From Nostoc sp. UHCC 0926 (GTDB lineage Bacteria; Cyanobacteriota; Cyanobacteriia; Cyanobacteriales; Nostocaceae), in assembly GCF_028623165.1 (NCBI RefSeq), contig NZ_CP117768.1, forward strand, positions 4,154,001 through 4,218,000: a stretch of 64,000 nucleotides of DNA, in the 5' to 3' direction. The notes beneath the pieces are model-generated. The model was not told the origin of the DNA and did not search any database. It worked only from the letters and a program-made list of their open reading frames with translations. The position numbers were made by a program, and so were the translations under genes. This document shows, one piece after another, positions 1-8,187 of the stretch. The first letter of the stretch is position 1; each line of letters begins with the position of its first letter.

Positions 1-25
1 TGGAGCCGCGTGAGATGATCAAACT

Positions 26-120
26 TTCAGCTATTTTCAGGTAAATAGACCACGCGGTAGGGGCGCAAGGCCTTGCGCCCCTACGACAGATGTGGTTCAA
101 ATACTTGAATTCTGCTGTAA
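26..120. mobile_element. MITE-like element with IS630-type ends
   Basis: The left end (26-54) reads like the terminal inverted repeat of the IS630-type remnants at 59678 and 63503, sharing TTTTCAGGTAAATAGACCAC. The right end (91-120) is a degenerate inverted copy ending in CTGCTGTAA. Between them lies a perfect 28-bp palindrome (57-84) with arms GTAGGGGCGCAAGG. No coding capacity is present, so this looks like a non-autonomous element that an IS630-type transposase could once have mobilised. The pairing of the ends was judged by eye. Confidence 0.6.
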
Positions 121-145
121 GCGCAAACCCCTTTAAAACCTCGTT

Positions 146-166
146 TCCAGCCAGTGGCTGGAAATG
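146..166. repeat. Short perfect hairpin
   Basis: Arms TTTCCAGCC and GGCTGGAAA are separated by three bases. It sits between two repeat elements, with no adjacent gene end that would make it a convincing terminator. It may be the tip of a decayed element. Confidence 0.4.
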
Positions 167-206
167 CTCCTCATTGCGGTGCCGCTAGTCTTGAGGCAGC
201 AGCCCC

Positions 207-275
207 AGACATCTCCGAAAAAGAATCTCAAACCCTTATCCTGTTTAGATAAAAACCTAATTTCAGGAGATGTCT
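207..275. repeat. 69-bp element with AGACATCTCC inverted ends
   Basis: The stretch begins AGACATCTCC and ends GGAGATGTCT, a perfect 10-bp terminal inverted repeat. The interior contains CAAACCCTTATC and ATAAAAAC. A related end, also starting AGACATCTCC and followed by TTTTTATAAGGGTTTCAGG, occurs at 63812 near the other edge of the window. It is too short to code for anything and is best read as a miniature element or solo ends of an insertion sequence. Confidence 0.5.
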
Positions 276-434
276 ATTGCTAATCCTGACTTACCAAAAC
301 GCTTATAAGTTAACGCACATTTGAACACCCCAGATCCAAAGACATTTTATGCCTCTGACGCCACAGGATACACTGATTACCCCTTTTTAGAACTTCAGAC
401 TATTTAAATTTTTATTTCAGGGTTTGTTCCAAGT

Positions 435-2111
435 ATGGTAGTTCTGCATATTTCAAATTTCATCGACTGCAATGCTATCAGCAACTCATCTCCTAGCTAT
501 TACTATGAAGGGCGTTGTCTCCAAAGTGGCGTAGGCGTAGCCCGTCGTAGACATCGCCTAAAACTACCCCGCACCTCAATGGCTGAAGCGATCGCTCACG
601 GACTAATGCAACAGCTTGCCAACAATGATTGTTATTCTCGTGAAGGCAAGATGTATGGAATACTATTGGTTGAACTGCCTAATGGCGAACAACGGGTACT
701 CAAAGCCTTTTCCGGTCTTTTGAATGGTTGCAGTCTGGTTGAGGACTGGGTGCCACCAATTCCAGGAAGAGACGAAGTTGCTTTAGAGGAAGCCCGCACT
801 TTGGCACAGTTGGACGCGATTAAGCAAGAACTCCTTACATTGAAGCAACTGACCGAACGCCAGCAGTACCAAACCCTATTTGATGAGTTTGAGCAACAGT
901 TGCAAGCAATGAGCGATCGCCATCGCCATTGCAAACATCAACGACAGGAAAAACGTCAGCAAATCTGCGATCCACTTACTCTTGAACAACTCGACGAAGA
1001 GAGTCGTCAGCAGGGAATTGAGCGACGACAACTTAAACGCCAGCAGAATACAGTATTACAGCCCCTTCAACAGTTAATTGCAGTGACGGATGCGCGAATT
1101 AGCGAACTGAAACAACAGCGTAAAGCACTGTCCCGTCAATTACAAGCTCAGATGCACGCTACATACAGCCTGACTAATTTTTCCGGGCGATCGCGATCAT
1201 TGCAGGAATTGATGCCAGGAGGCTTCCCTACTGGCACAGGAGACTGTTGTGCCCCAAAGCTGCTCCATTATGCCGCAACACATAATCTCAAACCACTGGC
1301 AATGGCGGAATTTTGGTGGGGTGCGTCTTCTGTAAATCAGGATAAAATTCAGGGAGAATTTTATGGAGCATGTGCCGAGCGATGTCAGCCATTAATGGGG
1401 TTTTTGCTCTCAGGGTTGAAATCTATTTCAATCCCAAACAGGGATGTATACACAACTAGCCCACTTTCCCCTACCAAAGGAGAGATCCCGATTATTTATG
1501 AAGACGAATGGCTGATTGCTGTAAACAAGCCTGCTGGGTTACTTTCGGTACCTGGTCGTTATCGCGATCGCCAAGATAGTGTTTTGAGTCGCTTACGTCA
1601 TCTGTTAGCTGATGGTATAACCCTTGCATCTGTGCATCGCCTAGATCAGGAAACATCTGGTATTCTGTTGTTGGCGCGCGATCGTCAAACCCATCGGCAA
1701 CTCAGCCAGCAGTTTCAGCAACGCCAGGTTTACAAGGTTTATGAAGCCATCCTTTCCGGTGCTGTAACAGTTGACCAAGGTACAATTGAACTGCCATTGT
1801 GGGCAGATCCTGAAAATCGCCCTAATCAAAAAGTTGATTGGCAGCATGGTAAACCTAGCTTGACACATTTCCAGGTAATGGCGAGAGAAGAAGACTACAC
1901 TCGCGTAGAATTTAAGCCGCTAACTGGACGCACTCATCAATTGAGGGTTCATGCAGCTGATGTGCGAGGACTTGGGGTAACTATTTTAGGCGATCGCCTT
2001 TATGGATGCTGTGCAGTTACCAGTCGGTTACATCTGCACGCTAGGGAACTTCACTTCAAGCATCCGCAGTTAGAAAAAACCCTACATTTACAAGTAAATA
2101 CGCCCTTTTGA
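435..2111 (+). CDS. RluA-family RNA pseudouridine synthase with long N-terminal extension
   Basis: The C-terminal part (about residues 350-555) is a pseudouridine synthase catalytic domain that isomerises uridine in rRNA or tRNA. It contains the RluA motif HRLDQETSG with the catalytic Asp near residue 404, and later LTGRTHQLRVHA. The N-terminal 340 residues include a charged coiled-coil stretch (about 110-240), an arrangement typical of the longer cyanobacterial RluA-like proteins; the exact RNA target cannot be told. Residues 33-41 (VGVARRRHR) are encoded by a 27-bp dispersed repeat that interrupts what otherwise reads GRCLQS...LPRTS. The ATG at 435 is the first start in the open frame; no strong ribosome binding site decides it. 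Confidence 0.85.
   Translation: MVVLHISNFIDCNAISNSSPSYYYEGRCLQSGVGVARRRHRLKLPRTSMAEAIAHGLMQQLANNDCYSREGKMYGILLVELPNGEQRVLKAFSGLLNGCSLVEDWVPPIPGRDEVALEEARTLAQLDAIKQELLTLKQLTERQQYQTLFDEFEQQLQAMSDRHRHCKHQRQEKRQQICDPLTLEQLDEESRQQGIERRQLKRQQNTVLQPLQQLIAVTDARISELKQQRKALSRQLQAQMHATYSLTNFSGRSRSLQELMPGGFPTGTGDCCAPKLLHYAATHNLKPLAMAEFWWGASSVNQDKIQGEFYGACAERCQPLMGFLLSGLKSISIPNRDVYTTSPLSPTKGEIPIIYEDEWLIAVNKPAGLLSVPGRYRDRQDSVLSRLRHLLADGITLASVHRLDQETSGILLLARDRQTHRQLSQQFQQRQVYKVYEAILSGAVTVDQGTIELPLWADPENRPNQKVDWQHGKPSLTHFQVMAREEDYTRVEFKPLTGRTHQLRVHAADVRGLGVTILGDRLYGCCAVTSRLHLHARELHFKHPQLEKTLHLQVNTPF
531..557 (+). repeat. 27-bp small dispersed repeat inserted in frame
   Basis: This 27-bp segment begins GTAGGCGTAGCCCG and matches the reverse complement of 59890-59916 with only three differences, all transitions. 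It lies inside the pseudouridine synthase gene and keeps the frame, adding nine residues. It resembles the small dispersed repeats known from Nostoc genomes. Confidence 0.7.
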
Positions 2112-2209
2112 TAAAATATCTCATCGGCGATGACTAATTATTTTGCCAAACGTCTCAAAAAATACTCTAAGCTAAGTTAAAGGGTACACAAGTGTGAATA
2201 CTAAGTTCT

Positions 2210-3544
2210 ATGTCGTTAACACTTCTAGGATTAGTGGTATTAGTAGCCGGACTGATTGCTGCATTAGTACAAGCATTAATTGCACAGTATCAGGTGAGGG
2301 AGAAGTTACGTAGGTATGATACATTAGCTGACAAAGAGGGGTATCAACGGCAGTTGGAATCAAATATTCATTTACTTGAAAATCAACAGGAATCTCTTAA
2401 TACCCAAATCATAAATCTTCAGCAGCAATTTTCTGAACTTGATGCAAAAGTCTATCTTCAATCTATAGATTATTATGAGCTAAAGTATGAGTTTATCAGT
2501 TCTGAAGACTACATACATAGGCTGAAGAATATCAAGTTACAACAGGAAAATATGGTAAAAAATAACCAAGCCTATATTTGCGATACTCAATGGACTGTTG
2601 GTGATAGTAAAAGAAAAGGCGACAAAATGATAAACGACATTCTCAAATTGGTTGAGCTTGCGTTTGAAGAACGATGTAAGTATGCGGTAAAAGAAGTTAG
2701 ATATAACAATGTTGACTCTTTGAAAAAGAGAATAAATAATACATTTAATAAATACAATAAATGTTTAAAAACTTTAAATTTTAAAATATCAGAAGAATAT
2801 TTGCGATTGAAATTAATTGAGTTAGATTTACAGTACGAGCTAGAAGATAAAAAACAGCAAGAGCGCGAGAGAGAGCTAGAAGATAAAAAGCAAAACAAAG
2901 AACGTGAATCAATTGACAAGGCAAGACAGAAAGCTGAAGAAGCTGAAGAAAGAGAAATACTTCACCAACAAGAGCTTGACAAAGTTAGACAAGAAATAGA
3001 ACTGACTGAAGGCGAAAAGCGACAACAACTATATTTGAGAATTCAGGAACTAGAACGACAAGTTGCTGAAGATCGAAGTGATAAAGAAAATGCTCTTTCT
3101 GAATCTAGAAGACTCAAATCAGGATACATTTATATAATTTCTAATATAGGCTCTCTTGAACGGGATGTATACCGAATATGTAGAACCATTCGTAATAAAG
3201 AAGATGAATATATTAGGGACATGAACCCCGCAGTTCCATTTCAATTTGATGTTCACTTCAAAATATTCTCTGAAGATGCTTTTGATACATTGCAGCGCTT
3301 GCATCAACGTTTTGATGATAAAAAGGTGAATACAGTTAACCCAAAGAGAGATTTTTTCAAAGTTTCAATGAATGAGATTGAGCAAGCTGTTAAAGAAATT
3401 CAGAAAGCAACTGGCGTTTTGAGGATTGATATTTTTGAACCAGCGCCTCAAGCATACGAATATCGCCAAACTCTTGCAGCACGCAAAAAGCATCAACACC
3501 TCACCATCGACAATTCATCTTTAGAGGAGGATAAAATAGCATAA
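2210..3544 (+). CDS. Membrane-tethered coiled-coil protein with DUF4041-like and T5orf172 (GIY-YIG-like) domains
   Basis: A hydrophobic N-terminal helix (residues 3-25) is followed by coiled coil (30-110), a middle region resembling DUF4041 (about 125-215), a highly charged coiled coil rich in E, K, Q and R (205-300), and a C-terminal T5orf172/MUG113-type domain (304-390). That domain starts GYIYIISN and includes FSEDAFDTLQRLHQRF and VNPKRDFFKVS. The family is related to GIY-YIG nucleases and is common in phages and defence-associated loci. Here the usual YKIG-type motif reads YRIC, so activity is uncertain. The gene converges on the EAD-FGE gene with a 39-bp gap. The substrate is unknown. 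Confidence 0.75.
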   Translation: MSLTLLGLVVLVAGLIAALVQALIAQYQVREKLRRYDTLADKEGYQRQLESNIHLLENQQESLNTQIINLQQQFSELDAKVYLQSIDYYELKYEFISSEDYIHRLKNIKLQQENMVKNNQAYICDTQWTVGDSKRKGDKMINDILKLVELAFEERCKYAVKEVRYNNVDSLKKRINNTFNKYNKCLKTLNFKISEEYLRLKLIELDLQYELEDKKQQERERELEDKKQNKERESIDKARQKAEEAEEREILHQQELDKVRQEIELTEGEKRQQLYLRIQELERQVAEDRSDKENALSESRRLKSGYIYIISNIGSLERDVYRICRTIRNKEDEYIRDMNPAVPFQFDVHFKIFSEDAFDTLQRLHQRFDDKKVNTVNPKRDFFKVSMNEIEQAVKEIQKATGVLRIDIFEPAPQAYEYRQTLAARKKHQHLTIDNSSLEEDKIA

Positions 3545-3583
3545 GTTATGAATAAATTAGACAAAAATTTACAATGCATCAGT

Positions 3584-4846
3584 CTAGAGAGAGCAAACAA
3601 TTCTAAAACCAACATGGTTGGACATCTCACTTGCATTTTTTTGTAAGCGAGAACTTGATCGGCAAAGGTACGGGTCGTTGCGCCATGATCCACCACGCAT
3701 TACATGAATTTGATTATCACTACTGTCTCGCCAACCATCTGCATTATTCGGTGCATTCTTATAATTCTCATGCCAATCGTCTAAGCACCACTCCCAAACG
3801 TTACCGTGCATATCAAATAATCCAAATAAATTAGCAACCTGTAAACTACCCACGAAAGTAGTTATTTCACGAGAAACTCCTTTTCTTTCTGACCCATAAG
3901 AGTAACGACCATCATAATTAGCTAAATCGGAAGTAATAGTTTCACCAAAATGAAAAGGAGTTGTGGTTCCAGCACGACAAGCGTATTCCCACTCTGCTTC
4001 GCTAGGAAGACTATACTGTTTGCGTGTTTTTTCAGATAAGCGATCGCAAAACTCAACAGCATCAAACCAAGAAACTTGGGTAATAGGATGACTTTTGCCT
4101 CCGTTACGTGACGGGCGAAGTTTTAAGTTTTGACGAACTTCTCGCAAAGTAGCAACTTCTCTCCATTGTGCTTGTGTAATCGGGTACTTGCTTATCAAAA
4201 ATGGTTTGACTGTTACTTGATGTTGAGGTCTTTCATTGGAGTATCGCTTTCCTTCAAATTCTGGTGAACCCATCCAAAATTCTCCACCTGGAATATAGAC
4301 CATTTCTAAAGTTACCCCGTTACCAAGTTCTTGAGTTAAGTAGTAGTTTTGTCTTCGACTACGTTTAATCTCTTTGCCTTGGACATCTACTATCACAACT
4401 GTAAATTCAAAAAGCTGAGTTACTACAATTGGTGGAACAAGCAACTTTGTATCTTGTTCTTCCTTCAAGGTTTCTCCACTTTGGTTGGGAGTAGGAACAA
4501 TACTAACTGCTTGAGTACTCTTACGCTCAATAAATTCGCTATTCCGTTGTTGAAATTCTAAAGTGGAAATCTCTGCAATGATAGTATTCAGTTTTTGCCT
4601 AGTCTCCAAACCACTAAATTCACTATCTGCAAGCATCCTAACAAATGTCAATAATTGATCTTGTCCTTCAGAGAATACAAGGTCAATCAATTCTGTAAAA
4701 AAGACAATATTACTTTTCTCGAAGGAGTTGATTCTAGTATTCAAATGATCAAATCCCGTAACCATCAAGAGAGCCTTACGCTCTCCGGTCTGTAAAGTAG
4801 CTGGCATCTTGACTAGCAACTGTAGTAATTGGGATTTGATACTCAT
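3584..4846 (-). CDS. EAD-like domain fused to FGE-sulfatase (SUMF1-type) domain
   Basis: Residues 1-95 form an all-helical module (pattern ERKALL..TGFDHL, then ETRQKLNTIIAEI) that resembles the effector-associated domains of cyanobacterial conflict systems. A linker (100-175) leads to a formylglycine-generating-enzyme fold (about 178-418) with MVYIPGGEFWMGS, PSEAEWEYACRAG, GNVWEWCLDDW and MRGGSW...HVGFRIV. True FGE enzymes need two active-site cysteines after GGS; only one Cys (395) is present there, so a binding or accessory role is likelier than sulfatase maturation. It starts 34 bp after the upstream EAD-protease gene and is probably co-transcribed with it. The FGE call is firm; the EAD call is by pattern. 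Confidence 0.8.
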   Translation of the reverse strand: MSIKSQLLQLLVKMPATLQTGERKALLMVTGFDHLNTRINSFEKSNIVFFTELIDLVFSEGQDQLLTFVRMLADSEFSGLETRQKLNTIIAEISTLEFQQRNSEFIERKSTQAVSIVPTPNQSGETLKEEQDTKLLVPPIVVTQLFEFTVVIVDVQGKEIKRSRRQNYYLTQELGNGVTLEMVYIPGGEFWMGSPEFEGKRYSNERPQHQVTVKPFLISKYPITQAQWREVATLREVRQNLKLRPSRNGGKSHPITQVSWFDAVEFCDRLSEKTRKQYSLPSEAEWEYACRAGTTTPFHFGETITSDLANYDGRYSYGSERKGVSREITTFVGSLQVANLFGLFDMHGNVWEWCLDDWHENYKNAPNNADGWRDSSDNQIHVMRGGSWRNDPYLCRSSSRLQKNASEMSNHVGFRIVCSL

Positions 4847-4880
4847 ACATCATAAAACCTTAGATACTTATAGGATTTCT

Positions 4881-5948
4881 CTAAAGCGAGGTATTCCTTG
4901 CTGCCTTAAGCAAGTTTACAAGCTCTAAGGGTAAATCGGCTAAGATGCTCTCTATCTGTATCCCCTCGTTTCTAAAGTAACGCTGCTGAGTTGTTGGTTC
5001 AGGGATATTACCCCCAGCATGGTGTAGAGCAACAATCTGCCAACCATCATTAAAAACTGGAGAACCAGAGGAGCCTTGTAAAGTAGAGGTTACATACTGC
5101 ACCACATTACCACCCACGTATTGAACAAAATTATTCTGAAGCGAAATCTGCTTAGGTTGTCCTGATGGGTGTTGAATTATATTAACTCGGCTACCAACAC
5201 TAATCGCTTTAGATGTAAGTGGCAACCAACCCCATTTTTTTCCAGGTTCTCCTCCGAGTTGAACTAAAGTGTAATCAAGAGCTTGGTTAGTATGAAAAGC
5301 TCCATTGGGTTTAGGGCGATACTCATCAGTTTGTTGAGCTTCTCCCTGAAAATTCTCTTCGTAGTTAAAACGAAAAATTGTATCTGCCAGTAGATTTGAG
5401 CTAGGCAGAACATGATTATTAGTCAACAATAAATCTTGAGCCACAAGAAATCCGGTTCCTGACCAGCGTTCTTGGCTAGTTCTTACCCCAATATAGGCAA
5501 CTGACCGGGCTACCTGAAGTCCCTGCTGTAAAAATGAAATTGGGCGTAGAGTATTCTCACCAATTATTTTCTCTAATACATCTGAAGTTGTTTTTCCCCC
5601 TCGCCACTGATTGATAGCAGGTAATCTTGCGATCGGGGTCATCATGTCATACTTTGTCAGCAGCATATCCAAAAACTCTTGCTGCTGAACTCCCGTAAGA
5701 CTTTTCAAAGTATTCAATAACTGCCCCAGTGCCTCATCGTCATAAGTTAAACGCCCGTAATTAGATAGATAGCTAACGATCTCACTAACTGCCACAAATG
5801 AAGCACCCGAAAGATTGATCATGGGTATTAACTGTTTCAGACCTGCTAGCTCCAAAATTTGCTGACGCGATCGCTCTGTAGCCAGTTCTGGTAAATCTTT
5901 TAGGAGAGTTATTAATTGTTTGCGATCTTCAGCTTCTAGGTTGACCAT
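4881..5948 (-). CDS. EAD1-like domain fused to trypsin-like serine protease
   Basis: Residues 6-100 fit the EAD1 pattern (SRQQILELAGL, then EALGQLLNTL), a helical adaptor of the death-domain-like type known to couple effectors in multi-component conflict systems. Residues 145-345 are a chymotrypsin-fold peptidase with an apparently intact triad: His179 in LLTNNHVLP, Asp225 in ALDYTLVQL and Ser294 in GSSGSPV. There is no signal peptide, so it should act in the cytoplasm. It is the first gene of a two-gene minus-strand unit with the EAD-FGE protein. About 820 bp of gene-free DNA lies upstream. Confidence 0.85.
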   Translation of the reverse strand: MVNLEAEDRKQLITLLKDLPELATERSRQQILELAGLKQLIPMINLSGASFVAVSEIVSYLSNYGRLTYDDEALGQLLNTLKSLTGVQQQEFLDMLLTKYDMMTPIARLPAINQWRGGKTTSDVLEKIIGENTLRPISFLQQGLQVARSVAYIGVRTSQERWSGTGFLVAQDLLLTNNHVLPSSNLLADTIFRFNYEENFQGEAQQTDEYRPKPNGAFHTNQALDYTLVQLGGEPGKKWGWLPLTSKAISVGSRVNIIQHPSGQPKQISLQNNFVQYVGGNVVQYVTSTLQGSSGSPVFNDGWQIVALHHAGGNIPEPTTQQRYFRNEGIQIESILADLPLELVNLLKAARNTSL

Positions 5949-6772
5949 ATTTTTAGTCTTCGAGTGAAGTTGGTACTATCAAAAAGATGACGAACAATTC
6001 TAGTACTAATGGAATGTTTAAAGTTAGATGCCCTTAACATTTTTTGCAAGATAACTATTTTTACAACACATCCTTTTACTAAACTAGAACATTTTTCTGA
6101 CCATACACCGCATGGTCATATTTACAGACTTGGATTGAGCAGCTGACGATAAAATAAATCTTTACGTATTAACACTGAGTAATTAAATGCTCAAAGCCAA
6201 CATACCCTGCACTACCAATAAAACTCTGAGTAAAGCAAATCCAACGCTTTTTGGCATTGTGGACGAACGATACATATCTAAATGAGATGGACAATTCCAC
6301 TTTTTCGCGTTCCTCGCACTTGGAACTGGTGACAATCGACTTGCTTTTTAAATTTGGATGTGATAATTTCTGCTTGTAGTTTATTCAACGGTTATCCGAC
6401 CGATTTACCGTATTTATAGAAACTAATATCACAGCTAAGAGACTTCCCAATAAAAAATTATGACTTACGCACAAGTTACGGAATAACGAACCGCAGAGGC
6501 ACAGAGAAGCCAGTGCGCCCTTGCGGTTAAGAGACTTGTTCCTTGCGCGTCTCCCTTAGGAGAAGCAACTGGCGCGGCACGGAGAAATCAGAGTTTGAGA
6601 GATATTTTGCGTAAGTCCTAAAAATATCCAACTACTGATTGTGAGACTACCCCACAAGATTGGATGATTTATTCCTTGAAAATCCCTAATGAGCCGTAAA
6701 GACAAGAGTGCTGGAGTTTACCTCTAGACTCTCATTCTTATCTTTTCTTTAATAAAAGGAGTAATAAAAAAG
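5949..6772. other. Gene-free region with composite repeats
   Basis: No plausible gene is visible. The first 500 bp are AT-rich with nothing I recognise. From 6460 to 6690 there is a repeat composite (listed separately). AAGGAG at 6756-6761 is the probable ribosome binding site of the next gene. Confidence 0.5.
6460..6690. repeat. Composite dispersed repeat with inverted ends
   Basis: 6460-6620 starts TGACTTACGCA and ends TTGCGTAAGTCCTA, so its ends are inverted. The interior (CAGTGCGCCCTTGCGGTTAA, GCGCGTCTCCCTTAGGAG) recurs in reverse complement at 31051-31160. It runs straight into 6621-6690, which matches parts of the MITE at 9307-9472 (CAACTACT, CAAGATTG, GAAAATCCCT). Two repeat families appear to be nested or abutted here. 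Confidence 0.55.
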
Positions 6773-7825
6773 TTGTTGAATCAGTTCAAAAAGTTCTTGT
6801 TTTTATTGCCACAACGCTCAGTCAAGTCTTTTAGTGCCTTATTGGTTGCTAGTTCCTGGCTAGGTTTGGTGATTTCTGGCTGCGCTCCAAGGAACTCTGC
6901 AAATACTAATACCACTGCCCAAAATGTCAGTAACCAGACTCAAGAGAAAACTAGTTTGATTCGCCTGGGATACCAAAAGGGAGGTGTAGTACCAATTGCA
7001 CGTCAACGAGGAGAGTTAGAAAAGAGGCTTGCGGCTCAGAATATCAAAGCTGAATGGGCTGGCCCATTTGACCGATGTGCTACCTTACTCCAAGCAATTA
7101 GTGCTAATCAAGCCGATATAGGCGGGTGCGGAGACATTCCTGGATTGTCAGCGATCGCCGCCGGTCAGGAGCTTTGCATTGGGGCTGTTCAGCGTCCCAG
7201 ACCTGAATCATTGAGCAGTGCGATCGTAGTCCGCGGCGACTCTCCTATCCGTAAACCCGCTGACCTTGTAGGTAAAAAAGTTGCTGTCAATCAGGCTGGT
7301 GCAGGTGAGTACCTGTTATTAAAAGTATTGGAAAAAGAGAATATTTCTAAAGAGAAAGTTCAGCGTGTCTTCTTAGCTCCAAGTGATGCTGCACCTGCCC
7401 TTTACCAAGGAACTGTGGACGCTTGGGCAGTTTGGGACCCCTATATCTCAATTGCCGAATTAGAGCATGGTGCTAGGAGAATCACCACAACCCATCCAGC
7501 TCCCACCTACAGTGTAATGCTTGTGCGTAATGAGGCTGCGGCTAAATCTCCAGAGGCGGTAAAAGCAGCTTTCAGCGGTTTAGGCGAGGAATACGATTGG
7601 TTGAATGTAAATACGGCGAAATCAGCCGAATTTCTGGTTAAGGACATCAAAATCTCCCCAGCCGTAGCCAAGCGGGTAACTGAGAATCAAGGGCCACAGC
7701 TACTTACCACACCTAATGCTGATGATGTTACCAAAATTCAGAAGACTGCTGACTGGATGCTGGAGCAAAAAATTCTCCCGAAAAGGGTAGATGTTGCTGC
7801 TACTATCTGCCCCACGGCTAAGTAG
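6773..7825 (+). CDS. Sulfonate/taurine-type ABC transporter substrate-binding lipoprotein (SsuA/TauA-like)
   Basis: The N-terminus has a hydrophobic export segment ending in a lipobox (VISGC, near residue 37), followed by a Ser/Asn/Thr-rich linker. The rest is a periplasmic binding protein of the NMT1/SsuA-TauA type: LIRLGYQKGGVVPIARQRG, ADIGGCGDIPG, DLVGKKVAVNQAGAGEYLLLKVLE and VDAWAVWDPY. It should capture aliphatic sulfonates or a related organosulfur compound. It opens the organosulfur cluster, but no permease or ATPase gene follows. Two adjacent TTG codons (6773 and 6776) are possible starts, spaced from AAGGAG at 6756-6761; a start here keeps the full signal sequence. Confidence 0.85.
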   Translation: MLNQFKKFLFLLPQRSVKSFSALLVASSWLGLVISGCAPRNSANTNTTAQNVSNQTQEKTSLIRLGYQKGGVVPIARQRGELEKRLAAQNIKAEWAGPFDRCATLLQAISANQADIGGCGDIPGLSAIAAGQELCIGAVQRPRPESLSSAIVVRGDSPIRKPADLVGKKVAVNQAGAGEYLLLKVLEKENISKEKVQRVFLAPSDAAPALYQGTVDAWAVWDPYISIAELEHGARRITTTHPAPTYSVMLVRNEAAAKSPEAVKAAFSGLGEEYDWLNVNTAKSAEFLVKDIKISPAVAKRVTENQGPQLLTTPNADDVTKIQKTADWMLEQKILPKRVDVAATICPTAK

Positions 7826-7879
7826 GAGGGGGAGATGGGGAGCAGAGGGAGCAGGGGAAGCAAGGGGAGCAGAGGAGTG

Positions 7880-8130
7880 GAGTTCAAAGACTCATTAACA
7901 GAGTTCAAAGACTCATTAACAGAGTTCAAAGACTCGTCAGCGAGTATCAAAGACTCATCGGCGAGTATCAAAGACTCATCGGCGAGTATCAAAGACTCAT
8001 CGGCGAGTATCAAAGACTCGTTCATGAGTATTAAAGACTCATCGGCGAGTATCAAAGACTCGTCAGCGAGTATCAAAGACTCATCGGCGAGTATTAAAGA
8101 CTCATCGGCGAGTATTAAAGATTCATCCCC
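7880..8130. repeat. 21-bp tandem repeat, about 12 units
   Basis: Twelve consecutive units follow the pattern GAGTATCAAAGACTC plus six spacer bases (early units GAGTTCAAAGACTC plus seven). Units start at 7880, 7901, 7922, 7942 and then every 21 bp to 8110; unit 3 is 20 bp. Each unit carries its own GAGT/ACTC inverted pair. Because the period is a multiple of three, the stretch is open in several frames on both strands (for example as SIKDSSA repeats), but no start site supports a real gene. The same family recurs inverted at 30870-30970. Confidence 0.85.
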
Positions 8131-8187
8131 TATTCCCAATGCCCAATCCTTGTTGATCAAGATTTGTAATTTTTGAGGTGATGCACT

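Noticed and set aside
7880..8130. Possible CRISPR array
   Set aside because: Units are contiguous 21-bp tandem repeats with six-base variable parts; there are no 30-40-bp unique spacers and no cas genes.
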